Positions 8,799 through 18,552 are shown, counted from the stretch's first letter. The stretch: DNA of 27,535 nucleotides from Lingula anatina (GCF_001039355.2 NW_019775906.1:79692-107226); one strand, 5' to 3'. The notes: a model not told the origin generated them from the letters alone. Program-made: numbers and translations.

Positions 8799-11700
8799 CA
8801 TGCGTTACAGTAACACTCCATTTCCATAGATTTTTAGATCGATCTATCCCTGTGGGGAGTCTCACTAGATTACTGTCAGCTTGGCCGGCTTAAGCATCTG
8901 TCCCGCCTACTAAAAGCTGTAAGGGGATAATTAACTATGGTGCCCACTCGGCTGACTGCAATTTAGCATGAACCTTCAGGGAGTTAGGTCAATCTAAACC
9001 TTAATCTTTAGATCAAACTAAATTTCTGGGAAAGCACCCTATGTGAACTAAACATGACAATGGATCCCCGCCTCCCATCCATGCCATCCCTGCTGGGGCA
9101 GACCAATTTAATCCCCTCATGCTTTCAAGTGGGTGGGTGGACTATATTTGATCCCTGGACTAGTTTGTCTTCAGATCAACTGGTTCTGAACAGGCCCCAA
9201 TATTATCTAATAAAATAATAATAATACCTTATTGAGCACTAAAATGTGTACAGTAATCGTTTATAACATAAATATAAATACAAAATACATTTGGCATGAT
9301 GATAACTTTCAGGTATATATATCTGTAGGGCTCTCAAGCATGATTCACTTTTTGGACTGAGCAGCCAGCCAAGTGTTTCATGGTCTGTTTTTATGTTCAC
9401 CTGCTATCATTAGTCTACTGCTTCTAACACGACCGGTAGGCTTTTAACATTTCAGTGGGAAATGAGTTTCAGTTTCGGTAGAGTGGGGGAACTTACGATT
9501 TTCAGTAGGGTTTTTTTTTTTTTTTTTTTAGATACATAGCGGCACCATTCTATTTCCAGGTCATAATCACTAACACGCATATCCGCAAGGTCTTTATTTC
9601 AGTCTTTATTGCAAGGTTGTCAAGGGCTTTTTTTACACACGTTCATATAACATGTTTTCCTAGATAATGCCTCACGGTGAAAAAGAACACTAGGTTTTAA
9701 TCTGTACTAGAGATATAGCCTACAATAGTATGTGAAAACATGAAAGACAAGATGCAGGGTCGGATCTAGAAATATTTTCTGACAGTCTTCCAAATTATCT
9801 TTGTTGATCCCCTCTCCATTTTTGATCATCTTCTGAAGGAAAAAAATTAAATACCCATCAATGTAAACTTGAAAATCTGACCATCTTGAAGAAGATCGAG
9901 AAGACAGACTTAATCTGCCCCTGAGATAGGCTCAGTTCACGGAGCTGTATATAAATAGTACTAAACCAGTCTGGTCTGGTTCACTTTGTGGGTTACCAAT
10001 CCAGACTGAGTCCATAAAGTTATCCCCCTCCATGACAAAAGGGTCTTAGAGGGGGCAAGCCACAAGAATCTTCTTTTATAAAATTTTGGGGACGTTTTAT
10101 TGCCCTTTTTGTTGCCTGGTCCAGCCATAAAGCAAAAAATATGCATTGTATGTTGGGGTTTTTTCCCTGTCATTAATGATGTTGATATAATTGAATTGTT
10201 TAAAACCACATTGTGTTTTTATACATACCCTTTGTCCTAGTACCAGTAAATACCGTTCATTATGATCATTGTGTAAAGTCTGGATATTATTCTTTGAAGA
10301 GAAGGGGATGGTCTTCAAGATGTTTTTTGCATTTATCATAGGGAATGGCCTAAGGAAATCCTACTACTTCATCTTAATCTGATCTTTTGTGTTGAGGGGT
10401 TTTCCCCCCTGATTATTTAAAGATGATTGGTTCAGATGAGCGAATGAGGCCAACCCAAAGTAAAGGATCCCACAAATGGTTATAAATACTCCTTTATTCA
10501 TTTTTACTTAGTGCATGGCTTATTCTGACCTTATCTTCTTACATAAGAAACAGATGTACATGTACTTAAAAAATATCAGGTCTATTCCAGCAGTTATATT
10601 CAATGGCTAAATTTATCTCAGCACATTTTCATGCGATATGCTGCTGTAAACAAGTCAATATAGTGCATTAGAAATTAAAAACCCCCATCTGAATTAGCAT
10701 AAACATGTTTACACATGAATATGTGATAAGCATGTTGACAAGAGTTTTGTTTTACGCCTTCACAATGGTTTGAAACAATATCTGGGAAGACCTTATAGAC
10801 TAACACGACTCCTTTTTAGCACTTAATAAGGTGAACTCTTTTATTTGTTGAATGACTGGTCTTGATTCTTTATTGTATTGTGGATAATTGACTTTTTGAT
10901 TCATCAAAAGTAAACATTTACTCAGCTATGTGGAGAAAAAGAACACATATCTATTATTCTGTACTGTCATTATGGCATTCTTTATACCATGACTTGGCAT
11001 TTCTGTCTTTTAATTGTGTTGTAACAGTACAATACTGTACTAGTAAGGATAGGCCAAAGTAAAGATGTGAGCCACTCCTTAGTATTTAGTCTTACTAGGT
11101 ATTCAGAGTGTATTCAGTACACTATCAGTGCCCATGCACTTTTTTATTCACGTTGTGTGCTTTCTAGTCAGTGCAGAGTCCGTCTTTTATTTTAACTACC
11201 CAGCGGGCAAATTATGTTGTTTTAACGTTGAAACAACGTTGAACCATAACGTTGAAAAGACATTGAATAAACGTTGGATTTGAAAGTTGTGTCAACCTCA
11301 GATAACAACGTTGTATCAACGTCAGAGAACAATGTTATATCAACCCCACCCAGCGGGAAATTTGCCTGGATGTGTTTAGCAGTAGGACATGTTTGATGGC
11401 TAAATATATGTAGGGTATAAATGTATGGCCTTTAAGTTAAAATTTCCAAGGTTTAGATTAATATATATAGATCTTACAAAATATATATAGATCTTACCAA
11501 AAACTGTTAACTCCATCAGATTTACAGCAACTTATTCATCCTAATGTTAGCTGACCTTGCAAGCAATTCAGTTTATTGGAATGTATTTCTGAATAACAAG
11601 TTAAGAAAATTCACTAGTTAACTAAAGACACAAAACAACTGTCACTTTTACTTTAAAACCATTTTGTTATTATTTTGATAAATTTAGTTACAGTATTGAT

Positions 11701-14700
11701 AAACAAAGTATCACGTTTTTAATGATTAATATTTTAAATTACAATTCATAACTGCAAGGTTGTGTCATTGACCAAAATACAACGTTGAGTCAACGTGGCT
11801 GGATCAACATTGATTTAACTTTGAATTTAGGTAGATCAACGGCAATTCAACGTATCAACCTGTTTTCAACGTTGATCCAATGCAACTATTATATGCCTGC
11901 TGGTATAAAGATTAGGTCTATCATCTTTTCTTATTTTGCATGCTCACCCATGTGTGTCTGAATCATATTTTAAAATGATGCATCAAAAATGCATGGTGTT
12001 ATTTGAATGATCCAGTCATGGATACATGGGTAAATTATATTATATTATATTATATTATATTATATTATATTATATTATATTATATTATATTATATTAACT
12101 GACACAAATACATTCTTGGTGTCATGCACAGTGAGATCCCAACCTTGAATCAGTGTCTGACAAGTATCACGTTGATGTCAGTCACCAGGTTGTCTTCTGA
12201 CAGTGACTTGGTGACTTTTTGGCTTATATGTAACAGTTTGTGGCCTTGGTATTTACATCAACATGAGTCATCACTAATTTTAGAATGGAAAACACCTGCA
12301 GTACGTGCAGTGCTTGGGGTATTGTCTACTGTTTACCTTTAACACTTCTAGATGTTATGAAAGTCTCACAATATTATGTAACAGCTGGAAGACCTCTGGA
12401 GGCAGGTATATGGGAATTGTGCCTCTTCTGTTTTAGTAAATTAGTTACTGACCTTTCCCTTTTGGTAAACATATTGATATGCTGATCTCGGCCAAAGTGA
12501 TATTTACTAAGACATCAGTATTCTGAGGTAAGCAAGCAGTTAATAATTGTACATAATAACTATGTACAGCTAAAATCCCCTGAATAATCACAAACATATT
12601 TCAATGTAAGTGGTAAACATGTTGACGAAATGTTGGGTAACAGGGGTATTTTATATCAAAATGTAAATTATAAATATAATCCATTTGTGATATTAAACCT
12701 AATACTGGACAGTCATATACAGCTGCTAGTTATGTTATGCAGAGACCGCGACATTTCGTCCTTTTTCTCAACAGGGGCGGATCCAGAGTTATTTTCTGAC
12801 AGACTTCCAAATTATCTTCATTGATCAACCCTCAATTTTTGACCGTCTTCCTACAAAAAAATTAGATCCTCGTCAATGTAAACTTAAAAATCTGACCGTC
12901 TGCTGGAAGACCCAGAAGACAGCCTAAATCTGCCCCTGCTCAAGGACATCATCAGGGACCTGTCAGTCTTCTCATGACATTGGAAGTGTGAGCCAGTGAA
13001 TCCAGCGTGAAGTCCAATGTTCTCATATTGCACTGGATAAACCTTGTTGTAATGATTTTAATGTCTCTACAGCATCTTTGTCAGAAAAAGAAACTGTCAT
13101 GTATCCACTGGCAATTAATAATAATAATATTTATTTGTAGTCTAAAATCCATACAAAATGTTCAGAAGACTTGACAAGGGTTAAAATGAACAGAATAAGA
13201 TGAATAATGTCAATAAATAAATATAGACAGATAGAATATTAAAATAGTAGTATTTATAGTAAAAGACAAAGGTAAACAAAAATAATTATAAAAAAATTAG
13301 TAAGAAATTATTCTTTAAAATTGCCCTCAGACATTATAATTTTAAGTACAATAATTTTGGGAGAATGTTCCATTCATTTGGTCCATAGAGTAGTACCATA
13401 GACTTGAAGAGCTAGGACACCGTATGTCCTAATCTGGCATTACATGTCTTAAGCATTAACTGGTCAGGTGATCTTTAACTACATTTGGGAACATAATGGT
13501 GAACTAATTTTGGTAGGAAAAGGGTTGGTGATTGATAAAAATTGTATGCATAAAAGTTTAAATTTTGAATGTGAATCATTTACTAGTAAGTAAGGCAGAG
13601 GTAAGTGCACTTTGTCTTACCTAGGCTATCTGTGGCGATTATGTTAAAAAATCCCCTACTTTGCCAATCTACATATATCTCTAGATAAAGGTGCTATTTA
13701 TGTACCTAGTGAGAGAGGTATTTTTGACTGCACCTCATGGTTATATATAGTCACTGAGAATTTCATCAGCTGTTTTATGTTATGAGAATGAAATAATTTT
13801 TCTTTACTCAGCAGCTTAAAATGAAAATAGTTTTTACCTCCAATATTTTTATGTCTTCATCAGGGAATAGGTGTGTGTGTGTGTGGGGGGGGGGGTGCAA
13901 GTATAACTCCTGAATAGAGGCTATTCCCCTGGATAGCCTCATTCCACATAAAGCTTTTGACTGAAAAAAATTACTTCATTCTTACCTCATAGTTAAAAAT
14001 TGTTACCATTATATGCGGTGTATGACATATAATCACAGGGATAATGTACGTGAAAGCATTCCTGCATGTCATTACCAGTACATTGGTGATAGAAGCTTGA
14101 AATACGTGTGAGTAAGATATTTTACTCACATATTTATGATTGCTGAAAAAAAAAGACCATTTAAAGGCTTGAAAAGTGTGTTAGGTTCATGTGAGGTAAT
14201 ATGTCTTTGTTAGATAGCTTTATGAGATATCTAGAAAAACTGAAATATTGGAAAACAGGGGAGGGCACTGAAATCTCTGCATGGTGATGTATACATGTAA
14301 GTGCTGCGGGGTTCGAAGCTATGTGTCATGCATGCAGTCATTGGAATAGGATTTCCTCGTTGTTGAAAAGTGCGGGGTGCATTCACAATTAAGCTTTAAT
14401 ACTAGGTAGAGCGATCCAAGACTGCAAGGACTCTTGCTTTGATGCAGTCAGGTAAACTGAATGGCTCCCCTTCTCTTGTTTCCAGTGTACTCATTTTATC
14501 ACCAGGTTTTCTGTTTTCTACTCATTGTCAAGAGGAGTGTTCATCTTTTCATTTGATTGCATTCAGAACAAATCCCAGTAGATTCATTGTGCACGCACCC
14601 TATGTTATATGCCTCTGCAGGCCCGTAGCTGAATACAGTCAGCCTAACAGGCCTACTTCTGGCATTGAATAGAATACAGAAAAGCTTGTGATTATTCGGA

Positions 14701-15361
14701 CTTGTTGGAAACGAGGAGGCATGTTAATCTGGTAAACTGATTGCATTCAGCTAGGTTCCCTGCAAAGTTGGCTCGATTTCTGTAGAATGATAGTTTCATT
14801 GGGAATGAGCCCATAGTGTCCAGATTCAAGAGTCTACACTTTGATGACTTTGAATGCTGTTTTATGCACCCTTTCTTTGACTTCTTCCACTAATTAATTC
14901 CTCATTTTTATGTTTTTGTTTTCTCTCTCTCTCTCTCTCCAGGATCAGAGTTCCCAGATGCCCCCTCATTACTAGATGCCATCTATGAGCTAGAAGAAAA
15001 AGAAAGAGAAGAAAGAAAGAGACAAGAGATGAGAGAATTAGAATTGAATGAAAATTCAGCAGCCTCATCGCTTATTTTACCCCAGGACGAGCCTAACACT
15101 GAGCCTCAAGATGAGCAGCAACCAGGAGCAGCAGCAGCAGCGCCATCTAGAGAACTGCCAGAGGAATATCAAACTCTGAGAGAGGAGAATAGAAAACTGA
15201 AAGAAGAGAGAATATGCAAAATATGTCTTGACGATGAAGTTTCAGTTCTCTTGCTTCCGTGTGCGCATTTAGTTGCATGTGCCCACTGCGCTCCTGCGTT
15301 AAGACGCTGCCCTATATGTCGAGGAGTCATAGAAGGGACAGTTAGGACGTATATTCCGTGA
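6331..15361 (+). CDS. Inhibitor of apoptosis protein (BIR-BIR-UBA-RING), spliced from four coding exons
   Basis: Joining 6331-7098, 7538-7586, 7867-7989 and 14943-15361 gives one 452-residue frame ending in TGA. Seen: BIR1 about residues 27-92 (zinc ligands C61, C64, H81, C88); a Gly/Ser/Thr-rich linker; BIR2 about 170-243 (C210, C213, H230, C237); a Pro/Ser/Ala linker 257-282; a UBA-like segment about 287-330 (MELGY, then DAPSLLDAIYELEE); a charged helical stretch; and a C-terminal RING with C405, C408, C420, H422, C426, C429, C436, C439, ending in a GTVRT motif typical of IAPs. Known of the family: cytosolic proteins that bind caspases or IAP-binding-motif antagonists through BIRs, bind ubiquitin through UBA and act as E3 ligases through a dimerising RING. 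The start has A at -3 and in-frame stops just upstream (6262, 6268, 6274, 6283, 6286). Unlike BIRC2/3 it has no third BIR and no CARD between UBA and RING; it resembles XIAP minus one BIR. Exact orthology (XIAP, BIRC2/3 or BIRC7 type) is unresolved, so no symbol is given. Confidence 0.95.
7099..7537 (+). other. IAP intron 1 with a long (TA)n microsatellite
   Basis: GT-AG intron of 439 nt, phase 0. The exon 1 frame stays open for 24 more codons into the intron and stops at 7173. A run of about 34 TA units (7434-7501) preceded by (GT)n sits only about 36 bp before the acceptor, near where the branch point should be. Confidence 0.88.
7425..7501. repeat. (GT)n(TA)n microsatellite in IAP intron 1
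   Basis: About five GT units pass directly into about 34 TA units. The perfect alternation over 68 bp is self-complementary and can extrude a cruciform; it is probably polymorphic. Confidence 0.97.
7538..7586 (+). CDS. IAP coding exon 2: 49-nt linker microexon
   Basis: The acceptor is a long T tract ending tttctag at 7537 and the donor is gtcagt at 7587. The exon enters in phase 0 and leaves in phase 1. It encodes about 16 residues rich in Pro, Ser and Ala (TPPPSAPAS) that link BIR2 to the UBA region. It is supported because the frame continues on both sides and because 49 nt exactly supplies the phase needed by exon 3. Confidence 0.85.
7587..7866 (+). other. IAP intron 2
   Basis: GT-AG intron of 280 nt, phase 1, A/T-rich. 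No repeat or regulatory element was recognised inside it. Confidence 0.85.
7867..7989 (+). CDS. IAP coding exon 3: N-terminal half of the UBA-like domain
   Basis: The acceptor tttctttccag ends at 7866 and the donor gtgagt begins at 7990; the exon is phase 1 on both sides. It encodes residues 273-313, including the helix with AVMELGYTNEMVKLAIENRF. This matches the first part of the IAP UBA domain, where a hydrophobic-Gly-aromatic loop (LGY here) is usual for ubiquitin contact. The second half of the domain lies in the next exon, about 6.95 kb away. Confidence 0.93.
8773..8797. repeat. (TA)n microsatellite in IAP intron 3
   Basis: About 12 TA units just before the 223-bp MITE. Confidence 0.95.
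8817..9039 (+). mobile_element. 223-bp MITE, copy A (inverse twin at 21658-21880)
   Basis: It begins with ccatttccatagatttttag, continues atcgatctatccc, and ends with tctgggaaagcaccc. Nearly the whole block recurs reverse-complemented at 21658-21880 with the same length. Its ends carry inverted atagatttttagatcgatct-type sequence. It has no coding capacity, so it is a non-autonomous element. The superfamily is not assigned. Confidence 0.8.
9755..9923 (+). mobile_element. 169-bp MITE, copy 1 (direct sibling of 12772-12938)
   Basis: The ends are cagggtcggatct and tctgcccctg; the consensus inverted terminus is CAGGGGC(G/A)GAT. Flanking 5-mers agatg and agata look like a decayed target duplication. 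The interior (ttttctgacag, ccaaattatctt, tcaatgtaaactt, aaaatctgacc) matches copy 2 in order. It lies inside IAP intron 3. Confidence 0.85.
11211..11905. mobile_element. About 695-bp foldback element rich in CAACGTTG motifs
   Basis: The left terminus TACCCAGCGGGCAAATTATG pairs with the right terminus, whose reverse complement is TACCAGCAGGCATATAATAG. Both subterminal arms (about 11230-11345 and 11758-11890) are packed with CAACGTTG and near variants in opposite orientation, so the arms pair over about 130 bp. An extra, direct CCCAGCGGG terminus-like copy sits at 11348. The middle (11365-11755) is A/T-rich without an open frame. It is non-autonomous and has probable TA flanks. Confidence 0.75.
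12034..12097. repeat. (ATATT)n pentanucleotide tandem repeat
   Basis: About 12 units of TATAT/ATATT without interruption, in IAP intron 3. Confidence 0.95.
12772..12938 (+). mobile_element. 167-bp MITE, copy 2, with 5-bp target-site duplication
   Basis: The ends are caggggcggatcc and aatctgcccctg, bracketed by an exact 5-bp direct repeat ctcaa (12767-12771 and 12939-12943). It is internally colinear with 9755-9923. CAGGGGCGGAT termini recall hAT-like elements, but those normally leave 8-bp duplications, so the superfamily is left open. Confidence 0.88.
14919..14942 (+). promoter_or_regulatory. (TC)n polypyrimidine tract and 3' splice site of the last IAP exon
   Basis: The acceptor of the RING exon is formed by a pure TC dinucleotide run followed by ccag. 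A microsatellite is therefore serving as the polypyrimidine tract. Confidence 0.85.
14943..15361 (+). CDS. IAP coding exon 4: end of UBA, charged helix and C-terminal RING
   Basis: The acceptor is a (TC)n run ending ccag at 14942. The exon begins in phase 1 and gives GSEFPDAPSLLDAIYELEE, which completes the UBA region. An acidic/basic helical stretch follows (about 331-349), then a Gln/Pro/Ala-rich segment with five alanines (376-380), a pre-RING helix (EEYQTLREENRKLKEER) and the RING. RING spacing is C-x2-C-x11-C-x-H-x3-C-x2-C-x6-C-x2-C, as expected for IAP RINGs. The protein ends RTYIP and then TGA. Confidence 0.96.
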
Positions 15362-15477
15362 TAAGAAATGTTCTCCTTAGCCATACCAAAGGTTGTTTAT
15401 GTTTGAATCTATTTATGAGTTTGATATTTAAATATCATATTCGGTACAAGTTATATATTCTTAGGAAGTCACTTTTG

Positions 15478-15507
15478 TTATTTATTTATTTATTTATTTA
15501 TTTATTT
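15478..15507 (+). promoter_or_regulatory. AU-rich element in the IAP 3' UTR: six overlapping ATTTA pentamers
   Basis: The run TTATTTATTTA... contains ATTTA six times in overlapping register (A at 15480, 15484, 15488, 15492, 15496, 15500 and 15504), about 120 nt after the stop codon. Overlapping AUUUA in a 3' UTR is the known class II AU-rich element type that controls mRNA decay and translation. Similar TTTA runs elsewhere in the window (about 4981 and 19580) are outside transcripts, so this may be simple-sequence drift rather than a selected site. Confidence 0.45.
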
Positions 15508-16001
15508 TGTTTAGAGTTTATGAATGAAATTGATAAAGATAAGTTGTTCAAGTAAAACCCTTAAAGGATTTTGATATCCTAGGTTGAACTAATTTTTTGT
15601 CAGAAGTGGGATATCAGAAACATTACTATTTTTTTTATATAAGCCTTTATTAGCTCCCATGAGGTACTTGTGATTTGCATAACATATCAGTTCTATATAG
15701 ATGAAAAATTACTTTTGAAGTTCTTCGCAATGTTTTTTACCTCTTTTATGTTCAAGAAGAGACAATGTCTAGTCCTGAGACAGTGTGTATGTAATTCTGT
15801 TAATCATACAAGCATCTTTATGGCATTTCAACTTCTGTTGTCAGGAAGAAGAATGATACGCCACTGCTCAAAGTGACTGTAAACAAACAGTTTTTTTTTT
15901 TAATCCTTTACAATTTTACTATATTGAGGCCAGTTATAAAATTTGGTGCTTCATGGCCCAGATCATTATTATAGCAGTAGTAACTTAATATTACTGTACA
16001 T

Positions 16002-16011
16002 AATAAATAAA
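16002..16011 (+). terminator. Candidate polyadenylation signal (two overlapping AATAAA)
   Basis: AATAAATAAA gives canonical hexamers at 16002-16007 and 16006-16011, about 640 nt after the IAP stop. T/GT-rich sequence lies 40-90 nt further on. I did not find an AATAAA nearer to the stop codon. Confidence 0.55.
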
Positions 16012-16136
16012 AGTTCATTATACAGTCTGAAATATTAATGTAGAGGGATGTTACTTTTTAAGGTTACACATGATGAGTTGGTAGTTTTTTGTTTCGTAAG
16101 TGAAATTAACAATCAACATGTTTTGTCAAAGTCAAC

Positions 16137-16279
16137 GCCCATGTTCACAGCCAGTTGTTCAATTGTGGCACATCCCACTTGAGAACATGCCGAGATTTAG
16201 TTGCTCTGCCATTGTTGGGAGGAGGTGCATGGAAGACGGGAATCCATTATTATGCACGCCAACTGGCTGTGAATGCGGC
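16137..16279. mobile_element. 143-bp MITE with TTCACAGCCAGTTG termini
   Basis: The left end GCCCATGTTCACAGCCAGTTG-type text (16137-16157) matches the reverse complement of the right end (GCCGCATTCACAGCCAGTTG, 16260-16279). A 64-codon open frame across it is incidental. The element begins just after the IAP poly(A) region and its outer terminus resembles that of the MITE at 26059-26229. Confidence 0.75.
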
Positions 16280-16439
16280 CATTTTACAGGTTAATTTTCT
16301 GCAAATTATCTCTACTCTAATTAATTAATTAATCTTCGTTTGGAGTGTGATGAAAATTTTTTTGTTTCGCTTGCAAACCCCGCACACACTTCACCAACGC
16401 ATGACAGCAGTCTCTGTCAACATTTTGATTAAAACCTTA

Positions 16440-16501
16440 AGGTGCATTTAGAACAGATAATTTGTAAACTGACAGATCTCCCCATTAAATATGGCAGACC
16501 T
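16440..16501 (+). mobile_element. Truncated MITE fragment related to 26059-26229
   Basis: gtgcatttagaacag, then ctgacagatc and aaatatggcagacc follow the order of gtgcattcagaacag, ctaacagatc and aaatatggccgacc at 26060-26115. The fragment stops where the GGGGCCCC foldback element starts, consistent with a nested insertion. Confidence 0.55.
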
Positions 16502-16643
16502 GGGGCCCCGTAACTTGAAAGCATTGCACATTGTGACCGAGCACAAGCATTTCGATTCCATAACCCGGCTCATATAATACACTGTAGCCTCTATGTGAAA
16601 TCGCTATTCACAATACGCGATGCTTTCGAGTTACAGGGCCCTG
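16502..16643. mobile_element. About 142-bp foldback MITE with GGGCCCCGTAACTTGAAAGC termini
   Basis: The left arm GGGCCCCGTAACTTGAAAGC pairs with the right arm, whose reverse complement is GGGCCCTGTAACTCGAAAGC. Pairing continues inward with mismatches (attgcacattgtga against atcgcgtattgtga). The interior is non-coding. Confidence 0.8.
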
Positions 16644-16656
16644 ACTTAAATGCAAT

Positions 16657-16795
16657 CAGCTAAATCCCCTGATGTTTTTTCCTACCTCCACACATGCCAT
16701 TAAACCCAATAAATCTGGGCTTGGAGGTTTAAATACAAGGCACCATTCAACCATGGCACATGTGGAGGATGGGAGACCATCGGGGGATTAGCAGC
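16657..16795. mobile_element. About 139-bp foldback MITE directly after the previous one
   Basis: The left arm (gctaaatcccctgatg, then ctacctccacacatgccat) pairs with the right arm (atggcacatgtggaggatgg, then catcgggggattagc). Arms are about 45 nt with mismatches around a 45-nt centre. Weakly similar text (ctcccatccatgccat, aatcccctcatg) occurs at 9070-9125. Confidence 0.75.
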
Positions 16796-16990
16796 ATCGT
16801 TTCTAAGTGGGTCAGCCATAATTGGTCGGCAGATCTTTAAATCTCCAGATCAACTTGTTCTGTATGTGCTCTTAGTATGCAGCCAGGTTCACTTTTGAGT
16901 TAAGGTCCTTAGACTAAGCATTAAAAAGGCGCTTTTAAATGTTGAGAAAAATTGTGACTAAGTCTCATTTCCAACATGAAAAATGTTATT

Positions 16991-17302
16991 TACACACACT
17001 GGACAACAGAAGTGTCACCCCCTACTGAATCAATACTTTGGGGGAAACATGGACATAATAAGAGATTCCTATTTAGGTCCAATGGGGAGATAAATGACTG
17101 TATAATGATATGCACCTGGTATCATTTTATTTACATCAAATTTCACATAAAGACCAACAATACAATTTCATGGTACATGTACAGTACAGTGGTTTTATAC
17201 TCATTAGTTACATTATAAGTAGACCAGGCATTATAACTACTCAAGATCTACCTACTTTGATTACTCTGATTCAGGGGGTGACACTTCTATTGTATTGTTG
17301 TA
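16991..17302. mobile_element. 312-bp MITE with GAAGTGTCACCCCCT inverted termini
   Basis: The left end (16991-17040) has CAGAAGTGTCACCCCCT. The right end (17255-17302) contains its complement AGGGGGTGACACTTCT. Inverted arms extend to about 45 nt with gaps. A single related end lies at 20361-20409. The interior has open frames of chance length only and no transposase signature. Confidence 0.8.
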
Positions 17303-18421
17303 TTATCCTGAGAATGCCTTTTTTTCATAGAAAAGAAAAATTCTATAAGTGTCATTCACACAATGGTTTTGTGATGACATTCTGTGATACATCCCAATTA
17401 AGATTCACTGATTGGATTTAGATAAAATTAATTAAAATATGTATGTTGGATTTCTTTTATATTCCCTAACCACTGACTTCTTTAAAAGCATCTGCTATGT
17501 GTTTTTTAATTATGGAAAAAAACACTATCATTGTCCAAAATTCCTTTCCATGGGAGTATGCACACGGTGTGTCAGCTTGACCAATAAAATTGAGATTGTG
17601 GACTTCTCAAATTATATTCAAAATCATTTAACTTGTTGCCACTGGAAGATCACCGAAAAGAAATCTCTTTATTAATTTTGATCTATACACAGTCTCCTTA
17701 AGGAAAGTTTCACAGATATGAGCCTGTCATGCTGGACTCAAAACTTCATTTAATTCTGTTGCAGGGAACAAGGGGTCCATGTACAACTCATTGTAAACGT
17801 ATTTTCTTTATCTTTGAATTTATTTCAAGCTTAGTGTCTCGAGCGAAAATTATACGTCGCATGGGGGGCTCATTTTACATGATTATAATGTTATGTGACA
17901 CCCTGTGGCTTAAGTGGACCTATTTTAAAAAATGAGAGTAGGGCGTGTTCTCATTCTTCATCACGGGGTTGCTTGGGGACCACTTGTTCCCAAAAGACCC
18001 TTTTGCGTCAGTTTCTATTGCTGTAGATCAACTGCAGTCAATTATCTCAACAAACACAATATAGCACAGCGCCGTGATTCAATTTCCATGTATTGCTGTA
18101 GTTGAGAAAGTGTTGCTCCTCCCAAGTAACACAATTAAATTAATGTGACCTAACCATTTATCCTATTGCAGTTGTTGAGACAACGACCTATTTATTTCTG
18201 ATTTAAACTAAATGTCGAGTTCGGTCTTGCTATGAGACCTTCACTGTCTACATTAATATAAGGCCCACATTTACATTTATACCGGTACGTATACATGGTA
18301 TAAAAGGTGCATGGTGTCAGACTTACATTTATTTATTTATATACCATATTACCCATGAATGGACCAAACTAAAATGGTGGATATAAATGGTACATCAATT
18401 TTCAACCCCATCTCACACACG

Positions 18422-18430
<9 letters not shown>
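17303..18430. other. No gene recognised; A/T-rich intergenic sequence
   Basis: Several open frames of 68-103 codons occur, but their translations show no domain, biased composition or splice context, so they are treated as chance. No repeat was recognised apart from short T runs. Confidence 0.6.
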
Positions 18431-18431
<1 letters not shown>

Positions 18432-18483
<52 letters not shown>

Positions 18484-18552
18484 ATTTCCATGTGTGTGTG
18501 CATGTGTGTGTGCTGAGAGCGAAAGAAGTGATGCTCCAATATGTGTATGTTC

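Larger units (their letters stand above)
7990..14942 (+). other. IAP intron 3 (about 6.95 kb), rich in transposon remnants
   Basis: GT-AG intron, phase 1, splitting the UBA-like domain. It holds a (TA)n tract (8773-8797), a 223-bp MITE (8817-9039), two copies of a 167-169-bp MITE (9755-9923 and 12772-12938), a longer element with CAACGTTG repeats (11211-11905) and an (ATATT)n tract (12034-12097). Stretches at 9210-9300 and 13110-13180 both begin with AAT repeats followed by similar A-rich text, which suggests a shared interspersed repeat. I looked for a CARD-type or extra BIR exon and saw none. The remaining sequence shows no gene. Confidence 0.85.
15362..16030 (+). other. IAP 3' UTR (inferred)
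   Basis: A/T-rich sequence follows the IAP stop codon and contains the AU-rich element described separately. It ends around the overlapping AATAAA hexamers at 16002-16011. A T- and GT-rich stretch follows at about 16050-16100, as expected downstream of a cleavage site. The length, about 650 nt, is inferred from the signal, not observed. Confidence 0.55.

Noticed and set aside
12124-12485. Two overlapping 66-72-codon open frames in intron 3
   Set aside because: No domain, no consistent splice sites and no codon pattern distinct from surrounding sequence.
7990-14942. A CARD or additional BIR exon hidden in intron 3, as in BIRC2/3
   Set aside because: No segment with CARD-like or BIR zinc-ligand spacing was seen, and the exon 3 and exon 4 phases join directly to give a continuous UBA domain.
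6331-15361. IAP as a viral (baculovirus-type) copy or processed retrocopy
   Set aside because: It has three spliceosomal introns including a 6.95-kb one, a UBA domain and an AU-rich 3' UTR, all fitting an endogenous animal gene.
16991-17421. Open frames of 80 and 103 codons possibly encoding a transposon protein
   Set aside because: They run across MITE termini and contain no catalytic or DNA-binding motif; the element is too short to be autonomous.
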